Source of the DNA: Euwallacea fornicatus
Lineage: Eukaryota > Arthropoda > Insecta > Coleoptera > Curculionidae
Assembly (NCBI RefSeq): GCF_040115645.1
Contig: NC_089563.1
Coordinates: 248,001-312,000, forward strand
Direction of reading: 5' to 3'
Length of the DNA stretch: 64,000 nucleotides
Shown: positions 26,580 to 37,700 of the stretch, piece after piece
How positions within the stretch are numbered: position 1 is the first letter of the stretch
How the letters are laid out: the number at the start of each line of letters is the position of its first letter
Made by a program: the position numbers and the translations under genes
The notes under the pieces: generated by a model
What the model was told of the DNA's origin: nothing
What the model saw: only the letters and a program-made list of their open reading frames with translations
The model's database searches: none

Positions 26580-27130
26580 AAAGAGAAATCCTTGTAGAAA
26601 TCTAATTAAATCAGTAACGATTCGGTGGAATTAAATATAACCGTTGCTTCAGGGTTGATTTTACTTTAATAACATTAAATTTACTGACTTACTCAAATCA
26701 GTTACTTAAATCCTTGTACATTTTACTTGATCGATGTCAATTTGATTGCCAATTTAATGATTTATCATCGTTGCTTAAATTTTTACGGTTATCGTTAAAT
26801 TCGTGTTGATTCTGTGAACATAACAACAGTTTCACAAGTGACTTTACTTTGAGAAAAATAGATGAGATTTTTTCATTTTTGCAACTTTTTTCCAATTTAA
26901 TTCCCTTACACATCTTATTACATCAGTCATGATTTAGTGACATTAACAGTGGTTGCACATATGTATCTGTCTTTCGAAGGAAACGTCAGATTTACCGATT
27001 TACTAAAATAACTTTTAACGTATATTAAATCCTTGCAAATCTGATTAAATTATTCATAATGGTAATGACCACGGTTTTAAGGACTTAAACATTTCTCTAG
27101 TTTTTATTAAATCAGTCAATGCAACAGTAA
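26580..27130 (+). repeat. Diverged tandem array, block 1
   Basis: A degenerate unit recurs at intervals of roughly 60-190 bp. It includes a lead AAATCCTTGCAAATC followed by a core close to TGATTAAATC then AGTGATGATT. Core copies lie near 26603-26622, 26915-26934, 27042-27062 and 27105-27124. Secondary shared pieces are TTTACTGACTTACT- and TTTCACAAGTGACTTTACT-like strings between cores. The order of the pieces is preserved, which points to decayed tandem repetition rather than chance AT richness. Confidence 0.6.
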
Positions 27131-27244
27131 TGTCACAGATGCGCTTACTTCCATGGAAATATTAGATATACATACACTCATCATCATTTAAATAAAAACC
27201 AAATGTCTGAAAAACTTGATAAATTTGTTGACGTATTTATAATA

Positions 27245-28075
27245 TACCATGCGGCTCTAAATTGACTAACTCCCCTCCCCTCTCTTGTGCACTTTCAACA
27301 AATTATTGCTTTTTTAAAATTCGAAAACAGTATTAAATAGAATAAAAATATTGTTTTTGACGTTTGTTTATTTTTTTAAATGCTGCTTATGTCACCGGTG
27401 GCGCAATACTGCCGATTTGTTAAAATTGAAACATGTATTAAGAGACAATTAAAGGTCTCTCAAATCTAAGTTCATTGATTTATTGTAATTAAAAATGTAT
27501 TCATTCGTTTTTGAAAGAGACCGGTATAAATTTGGTAAAAAATACAATACAAACTCAGTTAAATAGGACGTAAAACAATGAAAAAACATGTTTGTTGATA
27601 GGAAATTGATTTCTTTTCGACTTTGTGCCCACAAACGGTCTTTTTGACTTTTTGACAAAAACTGTTTGTTAGCCTAAAATTGAAAGCAATCCAATTTCCT
27701 ATCAACAAACAAGTTTTTTCATTATTTACGTACGATTTAATAGAATTTGTATTGGATTTTTTACCAAATATATACATATTTTTCTCAAAAGTTAATCGAT
27801 AGGTTGTGAATCGTATTACACCATTGAATGTAACTTTGAACGACCTTTAATTTGAAGTGTCACTTGACCTATGTTTCAATTTTAAAAAATCGGTCTTTTT
27901 GCTCTATCGATGACGCAGCCAATATTTAGAAAAATAAACAAACGTCAAAAGTCAGTATTTTTCGTTCTATTTAATGCTGCTTTTGAATTTTTGCAAAGTA
28001 ATAATTTGTTAAAAAATGAACAGGGAACGAGGGGGGGGGGGATAATTTAGCCTCACATAGTGTAACATTAGAATA
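27245..28075. mobile_element. Palindromic GGCTCTAA-ended element, copy 1
   Basis: Nearly the whole ~830 bp folds on itself around 27,660. For example TTGTTGATAGGAAATTG at 27592-27608 pairs with CAATTTCCTATCAACAA near 27695. The outer ends are GCGGCTCTAAATTG (27251) and AATTTAGCCTCAC (28045-28057). No transposase is present. A G-run of about 11 lies just inside the right end (28031-28041). It sits in the middle of the diverged tandem array. Confidence 0.75.
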
Positions 28076-28134
28076 ATAGCGAATTCAAAAGTATTTAATT
28101 ACAATTAATTTTTTTACGTGGTTTCACGCGCTAT

Positions 28135-28580
28135 GACTTACTAAATAAGCTTTAAAAACAGAATTCAATTCTTGCAAATCTAATCAAATCGGTGATCATT
28201 TATTCGCGGATTTAATGATTTGTTCAAATACAACAAAATTTTGTGAATATTTGAGGAAATCAGTGACAAACCAGCGAAATTAATCACGTTTTCATATATA
28301 ACTATATTTTGATAATAAAATTGGTTTTACTGATTAACTAAATCAGCATTCAAATCAAAGTTAGCTCGCTCTAAACCTGACTAAATCATTGATAATTTAT
28401 CCGATATGTTCTATGATTTAATTGGAGGTGATTCGGTGTAGTTAGCAATGGTTTGGCAGGTGAATTTACCATAATACGATAATTTACCACTCTATGAGTG
28501 ATAATTTTTCAGTTTAATCGGATCAGTTCCCGATACGATTTGTTATGATTTCGTCAATAATTTATTCCACCTTCCAAGAA
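28135..28580 (+). repeat. Diverged tandem array, block 2
   Basis: Continuation of the array to the right of the palindromic insertion. Core copies are near 28181-28200 (TAATCAAATC-GGTGATCATT) and 28378-28397 (TGACTAAATC-ATTGATAATT). Intervening TTTACTGATTAACTAAATCA-like and GATTTAATGATTTG pieces are shared with blocks 1 and 3. Confidence 0.55.
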
Positions 28581-28599
28581 AGTATCCTGGTAATACAAA

Positions 28600-29260
28600 T
28601 CCGGAAATCATGCAAATGCGTTAGACAGAAACAAATTTGCTATTTGAATCTCTCGTATTTCGACCCGAATACATAGAATTGGTCCATAGCAATCCATAGT
28701 CATCGACAGCCCATCTGAATTCGAATCGCATACTTTATCAAAATGTTCCTCTAAATGCGTAATCGATATCCTATTTCTATGGACCTTTTTTGCTAAGAAA
28801 GCAATGTCGACCCGTATTTGTCAATATTCGACAGTGAAGCGGAGTCATTCTATGCCAAGAAGGCACAAGAATGACATAGAATACGTTTCCCGACTCGAGG
28901 TCTGCACACGCGACCCTTTTGTTGCCTGCAAGCGCAAATTAGGGCGACCCTAATACAAGTTCCGAACGGGGGAACTAAAGGGAGTCTGGCTCGTGAATTA
29001 TAATATAGAAAATTTTTCTTATTTTTTATGTTCATGCGCGTATTTCCGAGCGAGACTTTTACGGTTATTGCGCCATCCCCAAGAAACTGATGACGATTGT
29101 AAAGATCCAAGCTTCGAACCCCATAAAAACTGTCAGACTTTTCTTGATGATAATAACGGGGGGTTTTACTTAGCGCCAGATGCTACTGATTTCTATATCC
29201 CCAAAGTGAAATACGAAATCTGGAGTTCCCGTCAATGTTAGACCTTCGATGGTAGGTCGA
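28600..29260. other. GC-richer stretch with an 82-codon open frame
   Basis: Higher GC and CpG density than its surroundings. A plus-strand open frame at 28993-29241 encodes an acidic, aromatic-rich C-terminal part (FEPHKNCQTFLDDNNGGFYL). An overlapping minus-strand frame lies at 28850-29110. I recognise neither and see no good splice context, so neither is called as a gene. An unplaced exon or a regulatory element is possible. Confidence 0.3.
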
Positions 29261-31430
29261 TTCGTGTTTAAAAATCTCTGAACAACAAGATGTTTACTTA
29301 TTAAACTTAGTAGTTCTGGCCGAGGCTTGTAATTATGATCTACTCAATAATTTTTGGTATAAATAACTATAATACAACATATATCAATATCCATCTACCG
29401 TCTCGTTGATAGATCGAAAATTATACAGGTAATATGCAGAAAACTTTGAAGTGCTCTAAATCCTTAAATGACCGAAATCGGACATATATGAAGTTTTTTC
29501 CTTAAAATGACCTCACCTTTCATCTGACACACTCTGTTGTTTAGATAAAAAAATCACTTTTTTTACAAAAAACACGTAAATTCTTAAGTAGCTTTTTAGC
29601 TCGTTCTTCGATTGTAATTGGGATTTAGTGAGTGAAACCCGTGAATTATTCTTCTAGGTTTGTTCAGGTACTCTCCACCGATATAAACCACTCGCAAAAT
29701 CAAAAGTTATTTCAGATGTCACTTAGGGACATTGGTCGATATCTTGGGATGTTTGAGGAATTTTCTTTTTTTGAAAAATGAAAAAAATTACCGGGTACTT
29801 TCGAAAAGCTGTAATTTTTGAAATACCCCATGTTTAGGAAATGCCTTATTTAATTTACAATTATTGGCAAATCTAGGGCAGTCGACAGATTCGGAACACT
29901 GAAATAGAATTTTCAGTAATTTACTTATTTACAACTTAGTTCCATCAATTTCGTCTAATTATATACATTTCGTATTTATTTTATGATTGCAAAGGAAAAC
30001 ACGGTTGTTGACAGGTCTGTTTCGTTTAAATACAATCTTACATGTTTTTTACTCAGACGAACCTTAGGTCGGCGGATTTGGCCGAATTAGTTGAATTTTT
30101 GGCAAACCATAGATATCTGGTAATTTGGAACATGTAACCAGAAATTTCCCTGTTTTATTTATTTAAATAAATAAAATAAAAGTTTTTTTTTACAGAATCG
30201 GTGGCGTAGACAAGTTTACGTTAAAAAAAGTTATCGATATGGTACAAAGTTAAAAATAGGAAATGTAATGCACAACTGTTATACTTACATTAATAATGAT
30301 CGCGGCATTGGATAAGTTGAAAATATAACTTCCATTATAACATCATTTAGATGCTCTAGACAATAATTAAAAATATATTTGAGGATTTTAAAGATTTTTA
30401 AAAGTTTTCACAAAGTTTCTATTTTTTAAATAGAAATTTCGTTAAATATGCAATATCTAGGTCTATAGAGCACCGCTTAATAGCATTTGGGAAAAATTTA
30501 ACTAAACTAATTTGATTTTCAATAAAAATGCTAATAAGCGTTGCTGTATACAGGCTGCCCCAAATTTTCTTTTAAACGGATATTTCGCTGATGGTATTTT
30601 TCCTGGCTCAGATAATTTTTCATACTCTTCGGGCTATTTTCTGTACCCGTTTTTTATGGTTTTTCTCACAATCTCCTACTACAGGTATTTAAACTAATTT
30701 TCTTGAAGTTGTTTCCGCGGTGAGCTTCACCCCTTAGTCGGTGCTCCTGCACCTCTTTTTCCTAATAAATATTTTTTTAACCTTCTGCAAACTCCCTTCA
30801 GTAATATTCATATCAATCACCCAATTAGTCAAAGCTAGGGTACGAGTTAACTCCTTGTTCGTGTGCAACAATCTACTTACCTCGTTTTGGTATACATTTC
30901 CTTTGAAAGAAGCAAACTTTCTATCATCATCTTCTCGTTCTCATTGATTTAAAAATCCAAAACGCCCTTTGCTTTTGTGAGTGACACGCTGTTTTTGATT
31001 CTTCGTAACCAACGCGTCTCGTAGGAGTTCATCTGAGCTGTTCATATATTTCAGTTGATTGAAAATGTAGTTCAAAAGCTTCAGTAGCAACTCCGCTTTC
31101 TTCAAGAAATTTTCTCTTCATCAATATCTTCTTCTGTTGTGCTGAATTTATCTTTTCTCATTTTCAGTTTTTCTGAATTGACCCTAACGGCTATACAAAA
31201 AGTTCTTTCTTTTTAAAATCGTTTCCGGAGTATGCTATTGATACTACAGTTCCAAAATTTTCCCTTCAAATCCCCTGCCAAACCTCCTTACCTCCTCCTT
31301 TTTCATGCAATTTCTTTTGAGGAATTTTTCTTATTGGCGGGAGGGACGAATCTCTTGGAGAAGGCGGAGCTGCAGCTGGAAACTTTGGAAGATAGCACGA
31401 ATCAACTGAAGTAGCTGGCAGTCTCACTCG
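29261..31430. other. Intergenic, no supported gene
   Basis: AT-rich sequence with only short frames (for example 30512-30697, 30741-30947 and 31232-31414, all plus) and no recognisable domain. Some of 30,500-31,430 may be the decayed downstream part of the non-LTR retrotransposon whose reverse transcriptase remnant lies at 31,430-32,408 on the minus strand. I cannot show this. Confidence 0.5.
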
Positions 31431-32408
31431 CTCAGATGCGGTCTAATCCAGTCTTAAGATGGATCTTTGACTCCAAGATTCAGTAATTTCTCCGGAATTA
31501 AATTATGATTTACCATATCAAAAGCCTCTAATATGTCGAAGAATAACCACAAGATGATATTTTTGTTGTCGAAGGCGTCGGGAATATATCGTGCGGCTCT
31601 AAATTGTCTTCCCTCCCTTTTTTTAAAATCTAAAACTGTTTGTAGGCATAAAATTGAAAACAAACTAATGTCCTATCAACAAATGAGTTTTTTAAATTGT
31701 TTTCGTACTATTTAATTGAGTTTGTATTGAATTTTTTTAATCAAATTTATACATATTTTTGTTAAAGATTCATCGATAGATTTAGAATCGGAATACACCA
31801 TTGTATGTGGATTTGAAAGACCTTTAATTTGAGGTGCCACTTGACCCATGTATGAATTTTTAAAAATTTGCCATTTTGCGCTACCGAAAACGTATATAAC
31901 ACTTAAGAAAATTAACGAACGTCGAAAGGTAGTATTTTTTGTCTTAATGAATGCTGTCTTTGAATTTAAAAAAATTCAAATAGATTCAAAAGTAAAAAGG
32001 GCAAGGGGGGTCAATTTGGAGTCGTACAGTATGTAATATCTTCTTTTATAGCTTCTTCTAACGTTGAGGGGTTAGATGCGGAAGCCATGTTGAGGGTTCG
32101 ACAAAAGTTTATAGTTTCCATAGCCGCTTTTCGATAACCTTGGCAAATTGGCTTTGCAATGCAATAGGTCTATAGTTTCCTGGGTCTTCTCTTGATATTT
32201 TCACTTTATGAAAGGGTATAACTGCGAAGGTTTTCAACTCACTTGCAAAAGTTTCTGTGTCAAGACTTTTATTTATTATTATTGACAACGATTGTGCCAT
32301 TGTATTACCTACTTTTTTCTCTTTACCAATTTTATCTTTACCCGTCGAGAATTTAATGTTGGTGCTTGTGGTAGTGTGATGAACTTGCTTTAGAGTAGCA
32401 AGCCTCAT
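31430..32408 (-). pseudogene. Non-LTR retrotransposon reverse transcriptase remnant, split by an insertion
   Basis: The upstream piece (32408-32109, minus) reads KTFAVIPFHKVKISREDPGNYRPIAL followed by AKVIEKRLW. This is the fingers/motif 1-2 region of a Jockey/CR1-like reverse transcriptase (VIPLHK...NYRPISL...KIIEK). The downstream piece (about 31575-31430) reads LFFDILEAFDMVNHNLIPEK, the motif-A region (family DLSKAFDTVDH), followed by an in-frame stop and a broken DWIR-HLSE match. The 31,588-32,033 palindromic element separates the two halves. There is no intact catalytic YADD region, so the copy is dead. Confidence 0.8.
31588..32033. mobile_element. Palindromic GGCTCTAA-ended element, copy 2 (internally deleted)
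   Basis: It begins GTGCGGCTCTAAATTG and ends CAATTTGGAGTCGTAC. It shares CCTATCAACAAATGAG, the GTACTATTTAATTGAGTTTG block and GACCTTTAATTTGAGGTGCC with copy 1. One arm is mostly missing, so it is about half the length of copy 1. It was inserted into the reverse transcriptase remnant. Confidence 0.7.
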
Positions 32409-32944
32409 AAATCAGGTTCATTTTAGGTATTCAGTTGTTCTCCTAAGATCCTTGTCCGTCATTGAAAAAATTATTAAATGTGGACCTTGTCTCTTTTTTT
32501 TAATAACCAACCCATTTTCGGAGAATGGATCATATATTCTATTAATATGTACATGTTCTTTAGTTTCATCTCCATATTAGTTGATCACTTGCAGTTATAT
32601 TTTGCACCTATTGATATAACTTATACCAATTTCTTCTTTTAAAGATCTTCTTGCTTGAAAGCATTTTATGCGTTACTCTTTTGTTGAAATCAATATCTTT
32701 CGTATTAAGCTTCAGTGCATTAAAAATCCATTTACCTTAATGACTTTTTATATTCAGTAACTTTTATTATTAAAACTACATTATTATACAGAACATATCA
32801 ACCTTTGACAAACGATGTCTCAACAATACCAATTTGGGTTTACGCGATTTCAGATAAAATTTAGCACTTTTTCGTGGCGTTTGCACGCAGGAAATGGAAA
32901 TCGTAAGTCTCGTGTTTTCGATAACGGAGAGTCATTTTTAATTT

Positions 32945-34450
32945 ATTTTTGGATTTGTAGTGACTTCCTAAATCACCTTTTAAATCAGGGTTAAATCCCT
33001 GTAAATGTGATTAAATTAGTGGAAGCACGAAAGAAATCAGTAATATCACAATAGTATTCAATCACTCTAGCATTGTGTGATGAACTTCCTTCGCCCTCAC
33101 CACCACACTAGGTTTCAAGTAATCACTACAAAGAAGACGTTGAGTGCTTCGCCTACAACTAACTTATCGAGACGGATTTCTAATTTTCTTTCTCCATTAA
33201 ATCCCAATTTACATTTTATCATATCATCTACAATAAATCAGTCATGAGTCCGTTTGTCTTGATTTGCAAGCTTACCGAGGTAATTGCCTAAATCGTAAAA
33301 AAATATAAATTAAATCAGCGATGATTCAATGGAAAGAACAAAGGATTCTCAAGAGGCTTTCCTGATCCCCCGAATTGACATCGGAGATTGACTGAGATGA
33401 TTTATAAATTGCTGTTTGAATCACACTGTTAAATTCTAACAAATCTGATTAAATCGGTAATGATTTTACGTCGGATTTAGTGCCATTTTAAAAATAAGTT
33501 GAAATCACCGTAAATTTCAATTTAAATTCCTATAAGTTTTTATCAAGGCAATAATAATTATGTGTAACTTAGTAAAATACTATTTATAACAGAGTTAAAC
33601 ACTCACAAATCTAAAAATCTCGTAGATGACTTAAATACGCATTTAGTTCTTATCCTAATTGAAATATCTAAAAATATGATTAAATCATCTATGATTCAGA
33701 TGAGGCAACAAAGTATGCATTAGAAATTTTGCTTTGTTGATAACATCAGAGATTTTGACTAATTAAATCACAGTTTAAATCATAATTAGGCAAATCTTCT
33801 AAATCACAATTTACATCCTTCGAAAACATTAAATCAGTGATGATACGGTTGGCTTTGATTCACAAACCTAGCAAGATAATTATCTAAATCAGACTTAAAA
33901 ATCTACAAATATAATTTTATAGCTGAAGATTTAATAGTGGACGTATGTACTTATACATATGTAACGAATTTTTAAATCCCAACTAAAATCTTTGATAATT
34001 TGATTGGATCAATGATGATTCAGTGGAGACAGCTAAAAATTCACAAAGGTTTTCGCTGAAAACAGCACGGATTTATTAATTCACTAAATCATCGTTTAAG
34101 TTGTAGTTAAACTCCTATAAAGCCGATTGTATCGGTGGTGATTTAACGACGGATTTATTGATGTGTTAAATTTCAACTTAGATCTTTGCCATTCTTATCA
34201 ATTCAATGAGGGTTCAGTGAAAACATTAGATTTTCAGACCAACTAAATTACAATTGAAATCAGATTTGAATGTGTAAATTGGGGATTTAATAATTTGCAA
34301 ATTCCCAATTTAAAGCTCTGAAAATTTGGTTTAATTAGTGATGATGTAATTAAGAATTTAATGCAACCATTTCACACGTGCCTTCACTTTACATCAGATT
34401 TACTAACTTTACAAAATGTCATTTTAAAGAAGAATTAAATGTCAAAAATC
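32945..34450 (+). repeat. Diverged tandem array, block 3
   Basis: The best preserved part of the array. Core copies start near 33008, 33232, 33307, 33447, 33678, 33828, 34001, 34124 and 34328, mostly 80-220 bp apart. Typical forms are TGATTAAATCGGTAATGATT (33447-33466) and TGATTGGATCAATGATGATT (34001-34020). Each is preceded by AAATCCxTxxAAAT-like sequence, and interleaved with ACTAAATCAC(A/T)GTTTAAATC and GGATTTATTGA pieces. The array stops about 150-200 bp before the inferred Syd-1 promoter. Confidence 0.65.
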
Positions 34451-34599
34451 TTTCAAGTTATTTGAGGGACTTTATTAGTTAGGGCCGAATTGGTAATATG
34501 GCGGTAACTTCACCATTAGAGGCATAACTAAAAAGCAAACAGACTTATTTAAGCAAAGTTACATGTCTGTTAAATCTACTAGTACGTTAAAATGTAATT

Positions 34600-34745
34600 T
34601 TAAGACTTTTAAGAACTGTGAGCTTTCTTAACTCAGTTTTCTGTTTTTCAGTTATACTACCAGATTATCCGGGAGTTAGTCTGGTATGCAGTGGCGGAAA
34701 CTTGCGCGCTCAAAACTCTCGTCCGGTCGGTCACGCACGCGCATC
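34600..34745 (+). promoter_or_regulatory. Syd-1 promoter / 5' untranslated region
   Basis: Immediately upstream of the first coding exon the sequence turns GC- and CpG-rich (CGGAAACTTGCGCGCTC, CCGGTCGGTCACGCACGC). Initiator-like TCAGT motifs lie near 34635 and 34649. The exact start site is not determinable, and further 5' exons upstream cannot be excluded. Confidence 0.45.
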
Positions 34746-37700
34746 ATGCTCTGCTGTGGCCGCAGGAAGGTAAGATTCCTCTATATTCTCTATGTAACCC
34801 CTCCATGTAATGTTTTTATGTAACGGTCTGGCATCTGTGACTTTTTTAAGCTGGAAAAGCCTGTCGAGATTGAACTTAGAAACCTAAAAATCCAACTGCT
34901 TAAACTTATAACTAAACACGTTGGAAACAAAACGATCGTTTAAAATTTCAAGTATCAGCAGTTTAAGAAGCAAAATTTAATACTTTAGAGGCGGCGTATT
35001 CAAAAGAAACATGATTTTCCAGGCTGTAGCGCAAACTTCGGCTTAAATTCGCCTGAAGGGTCCAAGGAGAGAAATTGTGTCACTTTGATTATTAATCACA
35101 TCAAAATTATAAGACAAATTTAAATTAACCGGCTCTGTATCATCATTCAGAAAATATCCCGGATTATGTTTGGATTCATTGACTTTGTTGTCTTTATTGA
35201 TCATTGACTTTGTTGTCTTTATTGATCATTGACTTTGTTGTATATATATATATATATTATAGTGATTTAAAAAATACCGAGAATTAAATAAGAAAGTTTT
35301 GATTTGATTACAAACCCGTCGTTATCAGCAAGAAATGGCAAACTAGAAGGATGAACGGTTTTGTTATTTTAAACTAGCTCTAATTAAAGCCTTCAATCTG
35401 CAGTAATCACCTACATTATCAATTGAGTTACTACCATTAATGAACTAAAGGTATTTAAAAAGAGAGAATACTTTTTTTCTCAATTTGGGAGTGGAGGTTT
35501 CAGCAATATATATTGATCTTTCGATAAAAAAGGGTTTCAGCAGTCAGTTCTCATACAAACATACAATATTAATATATACATATATAGAGAATTAAAAGTC
35601 CCTCATATATTCGTTAAATACTGAAGGAAATATTTTTCATGAAAATGCGAGAACACGTTAAATACTATTTTTAGTAGCGCGTTTTTTGGCGTAACACACA
35701 TGTATACAGAGTTACCCATGTAGTAAATAAATGTAGTTTTAAATTTTCTTCTCATGGAACCTCACGATGTTTTTGAGTCGTTTTGAGAAATTCTGAACAT
35801 ATTTCATTTAACATACTCGTGTCTAAATTTAACCGTTATTAAAATATTTGCGTAATACGGCAATTAGAATGTCCTGCTAGATTGCCTGACTTCACCCTTA
35901 TGGAGTTATCTGAAACGTAGGGAGTAGTTAAATAAGTCCAACAATATAACAGACTTAAAAAATTAAATTACTCAGAAACCTCAACAAATACGTCCTCAAA
36001 TGATAAGAAAAGTTCTTGAGAATTTTGTATTGCGACTTGCCCGCTATTAGAAAGTCAACGGATCAGAGTCTCAACCTTTGATACATTAGATTACAGTAGT
36101 TTGTATTGTTATTTTTTAAGTATTAATAGTTTTATCGTTATTTCTATTTTTGAAGTTTTTTTCGAAATGTGTTGAATTTAGACACGAGTATGTTACATGA
36201 AATTGTTTGGAATTTCTCAAAAAACTTAAAAATGTCATAATAGAGATGGGATTCTATAAGAACAAAAATGAAAAAGTACATTTATCTACTACATCGGAGG
36301 CCCAGCACACAGCGTCTGTTACGTTAAAAATGCACAACTAAAAACAATACTTAATGTTTTTGTGAATTTATGCGAGACTTTTGGCTCTCTGTGTATATAT
36401 TACTGGTACATATAAAACTAATTCTCATTTTATAGATTTTAGAGAATATCCATTGACTTTTATTTCTCGAGCTTAAGTGTCGTGCAAAATGTTTTATGAA
36501 AAGAAAAATACAAAACATCATTTATCATTAAACTGAGAAGCTCCCTTTCTATGGCGTTAATTAAACGAAGTTGCGTTTAATTAATTTCCTATTAAAAATG
36601 TAAAATTTGTTCATTATGAGTTCGAGTTAGACCAAGGAGCCTCAAAAAGAATGAATGGGGCGTGATAGCTTTTAAAAATACATAATACACTGGAAAACAT
36701 TGTTTCCAAGGCCTGAAACCAAAATATCCATAACCGATGCTTTCTTCGCTCTTTGTGCCCTTTCGATGGGCAAACTACAGTTACCTATAAAAAGACATAA
36801 AGTGGGCGCATTTAAGTTTCCAAACCACTGAATCATTAAAATGCTTCCGTTACCTGCCCCCACAGATTAATGCAGAATATTATAACCGAACTTGCTAGAA
36901 ATTGCCTTTTCTGAAGAAGAGTATTATGAGTTTTTCTTCCAATTTAGAAGGTGTCTGGAATAAATTAATGCGGTGCTAAAAATTTATGACAAATAAATGG
37001 AATTTTTTATTTAAAAATTTCTGTCATTACACGACACTCACGTAAATATTTTCGATATAGCTCTCCTTGTGTAACCTTTCTGCATCAAGTCTTGACGAAT
37101 ATTTTAGTTCAGGTTAGTCAAAAGTTGTCACATCAGACATGGACACATGCGACGTATCGAACATGAGACATGCTCCTTGGAGAAATGTTCTAGAGCAACA
37201 TTTGCATTTAAATTCGGAATTTAGTTGATTTGCGTGTTACGTTTCTAAGCAACACCAAGTATGGTGTTCGACTCGACTTATGCAGGGTGTCCCAGACGCA
37301 TGGGGAGAGGGATGCTAAATATGTCTTATAAAAAAAATTTGATTTGAAAGAGGTTATCTCGGGCTAGAAAAAAATACGTTCTGTAGATTTAGGTAAACAA
37401 TTGGGAAGTGTGCCTTCATAGGCTACCATGAACTCATAATCTTCAAATTACAACTAATTTTTCAAAAACGGCAGAAATTTTGGAGTTAAATGAAATTGAC
37501 CTTTACACTTTGAATACAGTTATAAGAACTGCGAGAACTTAGATTTGATATTAGAATAAGAAATAAAGTGTAATGCCACAAACAATAATTTGTGATCCAC
37601 TTTAGCACTCCGTTCATCAAATTCGTTTATTTTAATGCACAAGTTTATTATGGGTAGTAAAGAATATTCAACATCAACAAATACGATGTTGCCGTCCTGC

